Assembly: GCA_946699065.1 (NCBI GenBank)
Contig: CAMPDV010000382.1
Location: 186,001 to 250,000 of the forward strand
DNA: 64,000 nucleotides
Source: Loxodes magnus
Taxonomy: Eukaryota; Ciliophora; Karyorelictea; Loxodida; Loxodidae
Direction: 5' to 3'
Part shown: positions 34,341 to 47,508 of the stretch, piece by piece
Layout of the letters: each line of letters starts with the position of its first letter
Position numbering within the stretch: position 1 is the first letter of the stretch
Notes under the pieces: generated by a model
What the model was told of the DNA's origin: nothing
Databases searched by the model: none
What the model saw: only the letters and a program-made list of their open reading frames with translations
Position numbers and translations under genes: made by a program

Positions 34341-34723
34341 TCGAAAGACATTGTTCCAATCTTAATTATCATTATTCCTCATTATTTTAATCATTTAGCT
34401 ATTTCCTTTCAATCCTATCAATTTAATATCCATTTTGTTTCTTCTCTTGTAATTAAGTCTAAAACTTTCAGCAAATTAGAACCCCCATTAACTAGTGTAA
34501 TCATACCTGTCTTAAATTTAAACTTCTTACTTATTTAAAGTTATCTTCTTTAGATTTATTTACAAACTATATTTCTCAAGTAATAAGCTTTATATGATAT
34601 AAAAAAGTTAGCAGATGCAATAACTTAACTTTAAAATGATGTTTAATGATTTAATATTTGGAGTATAGACTATGCAGATGTTAATAGAATACTTATTAAG
34701 AAATAATTACGAAACAAGAATTG
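34341..34723. other. intergenic, between convergent genes
   Basis: 383 bp AT-rich; nothing recognised. Confidence 0.6.
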
Positions 34724-36376
34724 TCACTTAAATTTAAACCCTTCTTTTGGAATTTTAAATACATCGAAAACTTGAATATTTTCTTTGTTATCTTCAAGTC
34801 CAAAGAAATCTTCCATTATTTTAACAACAAAATGATAGATTTGCCTGTTCTCATGCTACTATAACTTCTCCAGCTTTTCTATTCCTCCCATCTAATAAAA
34901 ATCCATAGCTACTTGGTTATTTTCTGCAGTTTTGGACAAAATCATGTTTCTTTTGCCTATTTATAAAAATTAATTGATTGCAACTAGTTCATTGAATAAC
35001 ACATCTGGACTTGGTTCGTTATCTAACCCTTAAATTAATTTTTGTAAATAACCAATTTTAAGAAGATGAAAAGCTTAATAGTCCTCTCCTGCTTAGAGTA
35101 CATTATTAATAATAATTGAGATTTCTTTCCTAATGCTAGCACTGCTACATCCAACAAAATCTAGACACATTTCAAATAAACCATTTTCTATCAGCATCTA
35201 AATCATTGGAGCTCCTTCAGTTATAATATTACTCAAAATGAAAAGAACCAGAAACTTAATTCTTTCGTTTTGCTTCTTAAGCAGCCTTTTGAATGAATAG
35301 AAGACATTGCTTTAAATTAGCCAGCTATTAAAGTAGCTATCATAGAAAATCAAATTCTATAATATTCTTAGCACCACTGCTAATTGAGTTTGATCGCTTT
35401 CTTCTACAAGTTTCTGGACTATAATTTAGTGAATGTTGCAATCAAGCAATATTTTTATCTAATTCTGATAATTCGATATATTGAAAATCCCTCTTATTGC
35501 TACATAGTATCTTTCACTTTCTTAATATTGCTAAAGGTTCTAAATAAGAATATCTAGGATAGTACTTAAATTAGGTAACTCATGCTTCGTTAAATTCGTT
35601 ATGAGGTATAGAATTTGGGTATAAACTCCTTCATTATCTTTAAAATGATTAAGTAGCTCTTATATAAAGCTAACTACTCCTTACTATACTAAGAACCTTT
35701 AATATTTCTGATCGCTTTCACCGGAAAAAATATAGAGTATTTGAAGACAGTTTTCGATAATAAGAGGATTTAGAAGTTTAGCTCTAACTAATTTAAACAC
35801 TTTATCTACGCCACCAAATACCATGAATTTCTAATTAAATTTTTCAGGTCCTGATAAAATATTTATTAGTGTTCAAGAAGCTTCCTAGTTAAGAATGTCA
35901 TCATGTAAGGGATCCAGGTACATAACAAGCTCAGAAACAAAGTCCTTCTGTTATAGATACTCAAAAGAAAATCGGTCATTCATGCAAAGAGACTTTCTTA
36001 GTGAGCTAATAACTAAAATTTTAGCATAATCTGAGTTTTCTTTATCTTAAATTATTTTCTCTAATATTTCTATTTTGTTAACCTCACTCTAATAATTGTT
36101 GCCTAGTTCAGGAAATTAATTTATAAGTTGTTAATCAAAATAAAAGTCCCCAATCTATTAATATACATTTTCATCTCAGTCTATCTTCTGCTACTCTAAA
36201 TTCTTTGGAATATTTCTTCTCTGCATTCAATTCTCAATACGATGCTATTTCCTCAGCTAAACATGAAAGTTTTCTCTGTCACTTTTATATTAATCAAAGT
36301 TTTATCCTTTTAGAAATGAATTCTTTTTAAAGGCACTGATTCTTTACTTTTCCTACTCTATAATTCCTTCGCTCAT
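34724..36376 (-). CDS. importin alpha (karyopherin alpha), divergent
   Basis: 550-residue nuclear import adaptor. An N-terminal importin-beta-binding segment (about 1-75) carries basic strings ending ENFHVQLRKQHRIENWMQRRNIPKN, in the usual place. The rest is armadillo repeats: LNQEASWTLINILSGPEKFNQKFMVFGGVDKVFKL matches the classic EAAWALTNIASG repeat with its Trp encoded by TGA (35873-35875). The C-terminal GGIEKLEKLQQHENRQIYHFVVKIMEDFF matches the family's last ARM. Most other repeats have lost the WxxxN pair that binds nuclear localisation signals, so this paralogue may bind few or unusual cargoes. No intron. Ends at TGA after FKFK. Confidence 0.92.
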
Positions 36377-36802
36377 AATTATATTAAATTACCGCTAATT
36401 ATTTGGGTTATAAATTTAAAATATTTGAATGATATTTCAGTTAAATTTAAGTGCATTTGAAGAATGTTTCTCTATAAATGACTTTTAACTTTTTATTAGG
36501 TTCTGGCATCATTTTTATAACCAATAAGCTCATTTCCTTTTTATTACTTCTTTGCCTTTATATCTATATGAGGTTATCAGCACTCGTCTTCTATAATTTA
36601 GTCATCCCTCATGTATTACAAGACTACTATTTTTGATTGATTATTTTATAACTAATTTCATTGGAAATTTTCTATGAGATAGATGTTAAAGTAGGAATAT
36701 GAAAATAGTTTAAGTTTCGATATTATTAAAGAGAAACGTGAGAGAGTAAATGGAAATAAGGATTTATTAAATGTAATAATTAATAAGTAAAAAAGTATTT
36801 TC
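36377..36802. other. intergenic, no gene seen
   Basis: 426 bp between two minus-strand genes; nothing recognised. Confidence 0.6.
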
Positions 36803-37387
36803 TCAGTCAAGTTTCCAGGCTATTTTCATGAGCTGCACAAAGTGTTCATCATTATCAATTGAAGAGGAAACTGCTGAATAATATTCATTCCATTCTTCTC
36901 TGCTTATCTTTCCATCTCTGTTTCTATCGCCGAAGTTGGAAAGAAATTCTAGAAATACTTGATCAGCTGTCATTTCTCCTTTTTATACTTTGGGATGTAA
37001 GGAGGCGTTGTAAGTTCCTTTGAGATCTGGACCCTCGATATATCCATTTCCGTCTTTATCGAATTTCAAGAATGCCTTGTCAATCATAGCTTATCTCCTT
37101 GGATTAGCTTTTCCTCTTATTCCAACTAAAAACTCCTCAAAATTTACAGTTCCATCTTTATCTTAGTCAAAATATTCGAATAAAACTTCTGCTTCTTATT
37201 TAGTCAATTCCACACCATTCTCTCGTAACCCTACAAGCCATTCTCCTCGGTCTATCTTTTTGTTACCATCAAAACTATCAAGAGAACGGAAAGTACGACC
37301 TAAGGCACGGATAGTTTTGCTTCCTCTTTTTCGTAATTATTATTAAACTCTATCAAGTATTTCAATGACGCTTTGTGAAGACTACAT
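36803..37387 (-). CDS. calcyphosin-like EF-hand protein
   Basis: 194-residue calcium sensor with four EF-hands: a degenerate first loop (DSFDGNKKIDRGEW), then canonical loops DQDKDGTVNFEE, DKDGNGYIEGPD and DRNRDGKISREE. The spacing, the RRQAMIDKAFLKFDKDGNG string and the C-terminal SSSIDNDEHFVQLMKIAWKL match calcyphosin/CAPSL, a family common in ciliated cells. Start is taken at the ATG before QSSQSVIEIL; this fits family length. No intron and no internal TGA. Ends at TGA after AWKLD. Cytosolic or ciliary calcium signalling is inferred from the family. Confidence 0.93.
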
Positions 37388-38319
37388 ATTTAATATTTTA
37401 TAACCGAATTTTATTCAAATCTACTAATTTTCCTACTTATAAACTATAAACTCTCATATAACTAAATCTTAGCAAGTTATCCTTTTTATGCTATATTATT
37501 CTTAACTTAATCCAGAACTTATTTATAAAACTCTTCAGTGCTTTATATTAATTTTTGCTAAGCACTTATAAACTTCATATCATAGACATCACATAACTAT
37601 AATGAGTCTAAGAAATATAAAAAGGCTTAATTAGATGAATTTTATATTGGATTAATGCTTAAAATAATTAAAGAGTAATTAACAAATCAACAAAATCAAG
37701 GGCTATTTTAATAATGAGGCATGCTTTTGTTGATATGTAGTAGTTTAGTTAGCTTTTTAATATGAATAGGAACAATTGATCAGTATATTTATATCATTAT
37801 TTCATTACTCCAAGTGTTTACTATCTTTATTATTGTCGAATTTAGCTATGTAATGATATTATTTTAGCAAGCCTACATATTTTATCTGATTATAGATAAA
37901 CTCTTTCTTTTAGAATAACTATTTTGCAACTAGTTATGAATAACAAGAATCTAAGATAGCCTTCATTTATTTAAGCGAAAGTAATAGTTTTACTTAAAGT
38001 TAAATCGCTGAATAATTGAATAGTTCTAATCATTTTTATCTTAACCTCTTCTTAGTAGTTTTATTCAATAATAAGCTAGTTTATATCTAAGGAGTTTATT
38101 TATATATCCTATTAAAAAAGCTCCTAGTATAGTATTTACCTATTATGAAACTTAAATACTCTTATCATTTTTATTTTTTAATCATTGTAATATCATTAAA
38201 TTTTAATTGAAGCAGGTAATAAGTTAAACGAATAGAAAATAATATAAGTATTAGTTTACCTTTTACTAAGTAAATGTATAATCAAGCTATTTAAATAAAT
38301 TATAAATTTATACTTTAAA
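37388..38319. other. intergenic, no gene seen
   Basis: 932 bp AT-rich between two minus-strand genes; nothing recognised. Confidence 0.55.
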
Positions 38320-40929
38320 TCAGTTTTTAGTATTACATGCTTCGCAGAATGAGTATTTTCCTGTGCTAATATCTACATCTTTTTTTAAGTCTCTTTCTTT
38401 ATATGTTTTATGTCTGCTTGAATGAGGATAGGTCTCAATTTCCTCTTTAATGAATTATTAGTGTAATCCTTTATTCTTTTCAAGCTATTGACCCATCTAA
38501 GAAACTTTGCTTTTAAACATTTCATCGTTCTACTGTAAAATTCTATGGCCAATATTATTTATCCCCTAGTAGGGAGAAGCATTGCTCAATATTTCCTCCT
38601 TCTAAGTGTTTTTTATTTTTTGTTTCTACATAACTTGAAGAGGCTTCACTAATTCTTTTATTCTTCTATTTTCAAAATCCTTTCATTTATGAAGTTGCTC
38701 AGATAGGTTTTTAATATGATACTCCAACTTCTCTATTTTCTAGTTTTGCTCTTAAATAACCTACAAATTAAAGTCTTCTATTTGATTTTTCTTGCTGTTT
38801 TGTACTTCTAAAAACTCTCTTTTAGGAGTATAATCATGTTCTTATGACAGTTCATAACGGAAATTTTATGATACATTTCTTTTATGAGTTAAGGCATTTG
38901 AAGGGCTTTATTTCGGCTAAGTTGTATTTAGTTTAAGTTGCAAGTTACTAGAGAGTTAAACTAGTTAATCTCTCTCTGAAGCTAGTTAATCTAATTGAGA
39001 CTAAAAGGATTCTTCTTTTTGGTGAAACTAAACTCTTAAGTTTTAGTTTTCAAGATTTAGTTGCTTGGTGTTATCTTCAAGGATCTGTTAGTTTATCTCG
39101 GATCTTTATAGGATTTTTTCTATTTCTATTCTTAATTGCTAAACTTCACTCTTTAGCTCATTATTTTCTTATAAAAGCGCACTATATTTTCATGACTCTT
39201 ATTCTGATATTGCATTACTATTACTTCTAAGTATTGAAAGATGATGATCATTACTTTACTATATTTCTTTAAACTAAGACAAATTAGTTTGACAAAGTAG
39301 TTCATCATACTATTTATCAAAAGTTTAATGCAAGCTCTTTATCTTCTATTCATATAACTGTCTTAGTTAATCTTCATTTTAAGTACACATCTTTTTGATG
39401 TCTTCTATTTACTAAATTAGTTTTGTTCTTTCTTATTCCAGAATTTAGTTTCTAGATTGAACAAATTCAAGCTCTTATAAAGTTATTTAGCATGTTCTCT
39501 TGTTTTTTTCTCTTTCATTTTCTATCTCCTATAAATTTAGATTCTTTTGCTCCTGTAAATTGATGGCTTATGCTTGAGTGTAATCTAAATATTGTTTTCT
39601 TAAGTTCTTTATTTCTTGCTCTTTAGCTTCTAATTTATCTTTCATAGCTTAAATTTCTTCTATAGATTATTAATTTTAATCTTTTAACTTCTGATTTTCC
39701 TTTTTATAGCTTTCAATTAACTGTTCTTAATTGGCTTGATTAGTTTTTAGTTCCTTTATTTCTTTCTCTTGCTAAAGTTTAACCTTCTTGTATTAAAACT
39801 CCAAGTCGTTTATTTCTTAATACTGCTTTTTATCATTCCCTTGCTAATTATTTTTTAATGTTTATAACTGTTACTATAAGTTCTCTTTTAGCTACTACTC
39901 TTCAATAAGCTTTTCTTGTGCAATCTTCAGTTCTGATTATATAGTTGCTCTTATCTTATTAAACTAGACATCGTTTTTAGAGTTAATTTATCTTAAGTCT
40001 TCAGAATATTAATTTTTTAGTAGATTGATTTCTCTTTCAAGCTGCTATTTTTCCTATAGCGTTATCTCATATAAATTGCTTTATTCGTTTAATTTATTTT
40101 ACTACTAATTTTGTAAATATAGATTCTTATCTTCCAACTATCTTATTTTCTTTTCTTTTTCATTTATACTGTTCTCCATATAGTCTATTTTTTCTCTATA
40201 CTGAACTTCTATAACTTTAAGATATTCTTGCAGTTCATTTATTTATTCCATGTTTTATTGCTATCTTTACATATCGTATTCGAACTGCTTAGCTTACTAT
40301 TTAGCCTTTTTTTCTACCTAGAGTATATGGTTCTTTCACTATTCTCTTTCTAATTCTAGTTCCTCTACTTTTGCCGCTATTAGAATTTCAGCCTGAGTTT
40401 TAATATCATTTCTTTATGACTCCATAAGATCATCAAACTAGTACTTTTTTTTCTTAATGAAGTTCTTAAGATTTTCAATTTCTTCAACATATCTATATTT
40501 TTCCTGCTCTTTCTGCCATTTTACATCCTCAATTTATTATCTTAATAGTTCCTCTTCATCTCTATCAGACTCTATTTCGGATTTCTTTTTTTATAGATAT
40601 TAACTCATTTTCAACTCTTGGCTTTAAATTTAAGAAATCAGCATTTTTATCTAATGATCCTTGTCCTTCAAAATAGTTTTTAAAGTTTCTAGCTTTTGCT
40701 CATAATCATAGGCATCTTAATCCTTTTCCTCAATTCACTTGAGATTAAGCTTAAGATCATTTCCTTTTTTATCATACCTTTACTAAACAGTGCTAATTTC
40801 CTATTCCTTCTTAAGAAATATCCTTTCAAGTTCCTTTATTCTCTAATTGTTTTCCTCTTTTAGCTCCTTTTCATTCTAAAATAGCTTTTCTAAGTAATCT
40901 TAGTTTATATCTTAACTATCTAGGGACAT
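38320..40929 (-). CDS. large coiled-coil protein, 869 aa
   Basis: The longest gene in the window, single exon. MSLDSQDINQDYLEKLF is followed by more than 700 residues of near-continuous coiled coil rich in Glu, Lys, Gln and Asn, with few prolines. The last 150 residues are less helical (TQPKQSPSNALTHKRN) and end HSSRHKTYKERDLKKDVDISTGKYSFCEACNTKN then TGA; the CxxC may bind metal. Three internal TGA read as Trp (LKWIEEKD, EQWKNHIL-like and ESWKYSAL). Such proteins in ciliates often scaffold basal bodies or cell cortex; nothing shown here singles out a role. Divergent from the 215-aa protein gene. Confidence 0.88.
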
Positions 40930-41785
40930 TTTAACCTTTTCAAATTTAACTTTTTCAATTCTTTTTTTATTTCATAGTATCAGTGTTCAAAATTCCTTTT
41001 AAGCTTAATACCTCGAAAGATAAATATTTGTAAACATATAGCATTAAAGTCTAGCTATGACTTATTATTATATCTATAACTAAGCAACCTAAACAGACTT
41101 GAAATATTCTAAGTATAGAAGCATAAAACTAAATAGAGTATATATTATAGCAACTTTTGGTTTAAAGTACTTAGATATATAGCTTGCTTAGTAAGCCTTA
41201 ATATCATAAATGGGATTAAAGGCTAAGCATTATCTTTAATTTCCTTAGCTTGTGCTTTTATTTTCATGCTTTGATTGGATTTTTCTCTTCATAAGCTTTG
41301 AATGCTAATGTTTATAGTTAAAGGTATTAATCTTGAAGTAAAGTAGTTGAGATTTATTTGGGTTAAAAATTTAAAAGAAAGGCAGTTAAATCAAGTGTAA
41401 AAGCTGCTTTTCTATGGAGGAAAGTAAAGAGGTAATTAAACTATAATGAAGACTACTATAAATCTCTTAAAGTAAAAGGAGTTTAAAAGTAAAGATTTTA
41501 TTTCTTTTAATAGTAATCTAATTCTTCAATTCTGTGTGCTTACTAAAGTAATTTCAGTGAATAGAATCATAAGATTTCATAAGTAGCTTCATACTCATAA
41601 TAGTGAACTATTGAGACTACCTAGAAAGACCAATTAAAGGTAAGTATAACTTTGTTTAATTTGTTTTAAAGTACTTATATTAGTATATAGGAAGACAGGG
41701 AAGAAGTATAGTAGAATTAAATTGAATTAAAGTTTAAAATAAGGTTTTAAGACATATAAGGAAAAATACCTCAACATTATTTAAA
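40930..41785. other. intergenic, divergent promoter region
   Basis: 856 bp AT-rich; nothing recognised. Confidence 0.55.
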
Positions 41786-42433
41786 ATGGTGTATATAATT
41801 CGCCATAAAGGATTTTGGGACTACAAAGTCGGATAAGGAATGTACGATAGAAGTTTCCATTCCTTCATCAAGGGACTCAATCCTCCTAGAGATTAAACGG
41901 CTTTCATTTCCTGGAAAAATCCATTCTATTTCTCCTTCCGTTACTTACATTTATATAGAACGCTGACAAGAGCTGCTAACTAATACTTTTAAGGAAACTA
42001 ACTATTAGCTCAAACTTTCAGTATGTAGCTTCGCAGTTTTTACGAATCAGTCCCTAATGAATATGTCTTAAAAGTTAGAGGATCTTGGGATCAACTAATT
42101 CATAAGGGAGAAAGACATTGGGAATCTATGACTTATAACTAGCATCCTTTACTTCACGATCTTTATGAAATGTTCAACAAATACTCCCATGAACATTACG
42201 GAAAAACTGAAACTGAAGTAGCTAGAGCTAAGAACTTCGTAGCTGAATTCGAAGAACTCCTAAAGAAAAAGCGTGAGAGACTTGGATTGGAATATTGGCA
42301 AGTACTTGATACTAAGGATATCAATGATACTTTCTTTGAGCTAATGTCAAAGGAAAGAAATGATCCTTCATCCACACTCTATGTTAAAAATAAAACTGAT
42401 GAAGCACCCCGCAGGGAATCCAAAGTGATTTGA
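41786..42433 (+). CDS. unknown 215-aa protein, perhaps mitochondrial
   Basis: Single-exon gene with a well-behaved protein: MVYIIRHKGFWDYKVGQGMYDRSFHSF, then NPFYFSFRYLHLYRTLTRAANQYF, RSFYESVPNEYVLKVRGSWDQLIHKGERHWESM, and a charged C-terminal helix (EVARAKNFVAEFEELLKKKRERLGLEYW). Rich in aromatic and basic residues, no TM segment or signal peptide. It resembles the lineage-specific accessory subunits seen in ciliate mitochondrial complexes in size and style only; I do not recognise it. TAA/TAG-encoded Gln are frequent; no internal TGA; TGA stop after RRESKVI. Codon use looks like a well-expressed gene. Confidence 0.85.
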
Positions 42434-43582
42434 GAAAGATAACTTCCATAATATTTTTATAGTTTAACTATTGTTTTAGAAATATAAAGTATCAACTATA
42501 AACTAAGCTCTTCTTCTAGAAAGCAACTTCTCCAATACACTCTATAATCTTATTATATGCACTAGCTATGTCTCTTTAAATGTCTGGGATTATTATAAAC
42601 ATACCAAAGTAGCCAGATTACTAATCTATCAAAAATCACATAAGTTGATATACTTGCAGCAATCTCTTCTTTTCTAAATATGCTATTAAGCAAATTTTTT
42701 TAAGGATATAACTAAGTCTCAATAAGTATAGAATAGAAGATGCAAAACTATAGCTGGCACTATAGACATTCAAATTAAGTAGTTATATTATTCAAGTAAA
42801 TACCCCAATCCACTGATTAAGTATCTAGTGATTTAGTTTCCAATTTGGTGATTGATGATACTTTCAATTTTAATATCAGTGCTATAAAAGAAGCAATCAT
42901 GTGTAGATATATCCTGTTCCTGCTAAAAACCTTTAAAGCATAAAAGCTATTAGTGTATGTTCTATCTATCCTCTTTAATTTTATAGTTAAACATATCTAA
43001 ACTTTTAATGTTATACTTATAAAACGAAAGATGATCTTATAACCTACTTTCTGGTAATTAAACTTGGTTGTTTTAATTTCATTAATAAAAGAGTTTTAAA
43101 CTTAGGGAATAACCTAGGCTATCATAGACTTAAACTTACAATTTGTAAAATGGCTTCTTAAACTTATAGTGGTATAGCAACTTGCTAGCTACAATATAAT
43201 TAACTTAATTTGAACGAAGCATTTTGAATCTTGTTTAGCTAAGCAGTATATTAGTAATAGTCAAAGGAATAAAAGCTTTAAAGATAGTAAAAGGAATTAG
43301 CATTCTGATTTGAAGCTGTTTGTTATAGCAGTTTAATAATGTAAACGTTTAGTTGAAATAATCTGTATTTAACCTCATAGTAATATAGCTATATTAATTT
43401 GCACGTTTTAAACAGCTTAATTTATATTGAATAGGTATCTATCTTTTTATAACCGAGAGGATATAAATCAACTATGAAAGTATCTAGTTGAATGTATTAA
43501 TATAGAGTATTCAAAATTTAACTGAATCGTTTATGTTATTTAATATTTTGATATTAATGAATAAAAAAATCTGTGAGTTTAC
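42434..43582. other. intergenic, between convergent genes
   Basis: 1.15 kb AT-rich; nothing recognised. Confidence 0.55.
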
Positions 43583-44278
43583 TCAGAGAGTATTAAAGTC
43601 TCTGCAAGGAGGCTTTTCAATTTTACTTGTTAGAGTAGTTCTACCCATGGGTCCTTCGGAGTTAACTCTTTTTGTCTAAGGTCCTGGTTAGGCTTCTTCT
43701 CCAGCTTTATACTTTCTTAAGACTGTCTTTACATTTTCAGTAGTAAGATCTTCATATAAGTTTCTTCCGTTAATTTGCATAGCAGGAGCATTGGCGCATG
43801 CTCCTAAGCATTCAGTTTCAACTACACTAAATAATCCATCAGCTGAAGTTTCTCCAACTCTTACTCCAGTTTCTTCTTGAATTGATTTTAAGATATCCTT
43901 TGCACCTTTAACCATGCAAGGAGTGGTAGTACAAACTTCTAAATTGTATTTAGCTGTAGGCTGCAAATGGAACATAGTATAAAACGAAGCTACTTCAAAT
44001 ACTTAAATTTCATTCACTCCAACTATTTTAGATATTTTCTTCATGGCTGTAAGAGGAATCCATCCTCCTGCCTAATCCTAAGCAAGAAACAGCAATTCTT
44101 TTATCGAAGAAGCTTTGCGATCTTCGGGATACTGAGATAGAATTTAGTGAATCCTTTTATAATTATCTGGGGTAAAGTCAAACGCAGTAAGTAGATGGTT
44201 GAACTGGGAGTCTTTATGAGTAGCTTGAAGCTACGCGAAGCTCTTTCCTGAAAACTTACTAAATTTCAAACTCAGCAT
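43583..44278 (-). CDS. complex I 24-kDa subunit (NDUFV2/NuoE)
   Basis: 231-residue subunit of mitochondrial NADH:ubiquinone oxidoreductase that carries the N1a 2Fe-2S cluster. Ligands are C116 and C121 in CTTTPC, and C157 and C161 in ECLGACANAP. Other family strings: GGWIPLTAMKKI, VFEVASFYTMFHLQP, and the C-terminal GPMGRTTLTSKIEKPPCRDFN. The first 25 residues (MLSLKFSKFSGKSFAQLQATH) are basic and amphipathic, a mitochondrial presequence. No intron, no internal TGA. The frame passes two UAR codons after EEA to finish at TGA after RDFNTL, as the family tail requires. Divergent from the CCA enzyme gene. Confidence 0.96.
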
Positions 44279-44527
44279 TTTTATAATAACCAAAGCAGAG
44301 TTTTTCAAAATTTAAACGCAAATAATCACTAAGATATATAAATCCTTATATCTCAATTATTTAAACTTTAATTCCCTTTTTATTCTAACATCTTTAATCT
44401 CCCATTTATTTCCTATTCCTATCTTTCCTTTATAGGTATCATTAGCTGATTATAGAAATGCTAAGAAGTATTTTTACCAAATATTTTGTTGCTTTTTATT
44501 ATTAAAATGCTCTCTTTTAAAAAAATA

Positions 44528-46102
44528 ATGGAAATAGCTTACACTTCCTCTAGAATTGTTAGGTAAAGACCTGCTGTTGTAAAGGAAAATTAAAATAGCC
44601 TGATTTAATTAACTCCTAATGAGTAGTAACTATTCACTACTTTAAATGCTGTAGCTGAGTAAACTCAATCTACTTTAAGAGTTTCAGGTGGTTGGGTAAG
44701 AGATAAAATACTGAACAGACCTTCTACTGATTTAGATATTGCCGTTGATAATATGACAGGAGAAGCTTTTGCTAAAAAAGTGTATGAAAATGTATATGGA
44801 AACTAGAAGCAAGTTCATACTATCAAGGCAAACCCTGATAAAAGCAAACATTTGGAAACTGCATGCATCAACTTATTTGGATTGGATATCGATTTGGTTA
44901 ACTTGAGAAATGAAACTTACACTGAAAATTCTCGCATTCCAAACTAAATAGAACTTGGGACTCCTGAAGAAGATGCCTTTAGAAGAGATCTTACAATAAA
45001 CACCTTCTTTTACAATATCAAGCATTAGACTATTGAAGATTTAACAGGATTCGCATTTGAAGACCTTTAAAATAAAATAGCCAGAACTCCATTACCCCCT
45101 CTTCAGACTTTTCTAGACGATCCTTTGAGAATCTTAAGAACAATAAGATTTTCAGCAAGGTTTGATTTATAAATATCCTAAGATATTTATGAAGCAGCAG
45201 CAAATTAAGAAGTGAGAAAAATGTTAGCATTTAAGATATCAAAGGAAAGAATAGGAAAGGAACTTTCTCTGATGTTAAGCAATGAAAACTTCAAAGAGTG
45301 TGCAAACCTATTCATCAAAATGGATCTTTATGATATAGTTTTTTAATTCCCTTACATGCAGCTCAACGAGCAGTTTTTAGAAACGTACAAAAACTAAATA
45401 TACCAAGGACTTGTTCTATGCAATTAAGTGTGCAGCAATTACATATCAGTTCTTAAGGTAAACAATTAATGGGCCCAAAAATTAAATTTTTATAGCTTTT
45501 TATCATGTTGCTTTACATACGTGGAAGATTTCTAGATTAAAGCAGATAAAAAGAACAAATTAACCTTTATCGAGAATACTTGTTTTGAAACCTTGAAGTT
45601 TTCTAAAGATTAAACAAAATTCGTGAAAGTCATTTTTGATAGCACATGAAAGAATAAGTTGGTAAAGCAAGACTTTGAAGAAATGTATAGCGCTGAGTAG
45701 TTAATGGAGGAGTTCTTTACTGAGAACAACTTTGATCCTGTTAAATTTGGGTTATATATGAAGCATTTGAAAGACTTATGGCAAATTCCTTTTGTAATCA
45801 TATTAACAATTAAAAATCCTAATTAAATTTAAAGCTGCTTAAACTTACTGAATGAAAAAGTAATGCTACACAAGTTTCAAGAAGTATGGGAAGAGAAACC
45901 TTTATTAAATGGTAACGAAATTAAGTAACTAATAAGCATGAACGAGTAGCAATGCAAAAAGAACTTCAAGGAAAGTGGAAAACTTATTGGGAGGTTGATA
46001 AACGAAGTTTTTAGATGGTAACTATTAAACAGGGAAGGAAATGTTGAAGAATGTAAAAAGTGGTTAAAAGAGTTTTACGAGGCAAACTTTCCAAATAAAT
46101 GA
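44528..46102 (+). CDS. tRNA nucleotidyltransferase (CCA-adding enzyme)
   Basis: 524-residue class II CCA-adding enzyme, which builds the 3' CCA of tRNAs in nucleus, cytosol and mitochondria. Motif A SGGWVRDKILNRPSTDLDIAVD gives the GGxVRD loop (54-59) and catalytic DxD (D68, D70). EEDAFRRDLTINTFFYN (147-162) holds the EDxxR base-selection residues area, and DDPLRILRTIRFSARFD the neck domain; the tail (about 260-524) is helical and divergent. One TGA reads as Trp (FDSTWKNK). No intron. Ends at TGA after EANFPNK. The start is the ATG that leaves a 25-residue leader; whether it targets mitochondria is uncertain. Confidence 0.96.
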
Positions 46103-47508
46103 AGCTTTAAAATACAATAATTTAATGAAAATAAACAATTTAATTTTCAATAGAATCATCTTTAAAGAACTTTTACAAAATAAGTTCATGCTTTTTACAA
46201 ATTAAGTCCATTATTATGTATACTCTTTTCCTCTTTACCTCTTTATATATAAAATATACCTTACTGTTTCTACTTTTGGTATATACAGATAATCTAAATC
46301 CTTTCATATCGCTAATACTTGATAGTTCCTTTCTATACTCTCTAAATCCTCTTTTTTTATAGTTAATTTATTGCTTGCTAGTTACTTTAATCCTAAGTAA
46401 TTACAACTTGCTTTATTCTTCATTATAGATAATATCTATCAAGTTTAGAGTATTAAAAGCATATTAGTTAAGCATAGCATCTAAAGCAATTAGTAGTTAA
46501 CTCTTAGTAGTAGTTATTTACTCTTACCTTACTATTAAAATCTTTAAGGTATGATGCATTCAAATCTATATGATTTGAATGATTCTTTAAGATAGCGCAG
46601 CTTAAAACTTAGCATCAATAAACTCATTTTTTGATACTAAAGTCAGATGTTCTATCAACTAAGAACATTTTAATAAAAGGGAATAAATAAAGCAGTAAGG
46701 ATATCTAATAAATCTATTAAGGAAGACATATATCAATAGCTTTGCAGCTGTTTAATGGTTATTAGTTAGCCTAAATTATTTGTCCATCCAATATATTTTC
46801 TTAAGTGAATTTGGATTGATTTTATGGTATAAAGGGAATATGAAATTAACATTAAATTGGATCAAAAATGGCTAACTACTTTAGGTACTACTTTTAACTT
46901 CTTTATAGCTTGGTTAATTTCAATTTAAGCAGAATAAAAGGAATGAATCTTCAAAGAGTTTAGTAGATTTAAGCTTAAACTAGAGATTGCTATGGTTTAG
47001 TAAGAAAAATATATAATCAGTCATACTATTTTATCTTTTTGAATATTTGAAAAAACGACTGTAAAAAAGGTATGAAATGTATATAAATTAATAAGCATTT
47101 TCTATATTTAATATCAGATGCTATAGACGCTAGATCGTCATTCGTAAAAACTTTAAGATAATGATCAGAATTTAAAAGTAGAGTATTGATTATCTGGATC
47201 TGGCTCCTTTCTATTTAATAACTATGTCATATCTAACTATATTAAAATACAATCAACTTACATTTCACCTAAAGCATCTGAAATAAAGTCCCTCAATAAT
47301 AAAACCTTTTTATCAATATAATATAGTAGTAACTATTAGTCCGTTTAGCAATAAGATGGTAAAGCAAGGCATAATTTTAATGCTTTTAACCTATTAAACA
47401 GAAGCTAGCATTTTATTAATGTATAGGAATTTAAGTAATAATTTAGAGATAATAATAGTAGTATTAATTCAAGGAATGTAAAAGAAATTATAATAAAACC
47501 TATTATAA
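46103..47508. other. intergenic, no gene seen
   Basis: 1.4 kb between two plus-strand genes; carries a perfect hairpin at 46558-46580. Confidence 0.55.
46558..46580. repeat. perfect 9-bp hairpin
   Basis: ATTCAAATC and GATTTGAAT around a 5-base TATAT loop, 455 bp after the CCA enzyme gene. Purpose unknown. Confidence 0.4.
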
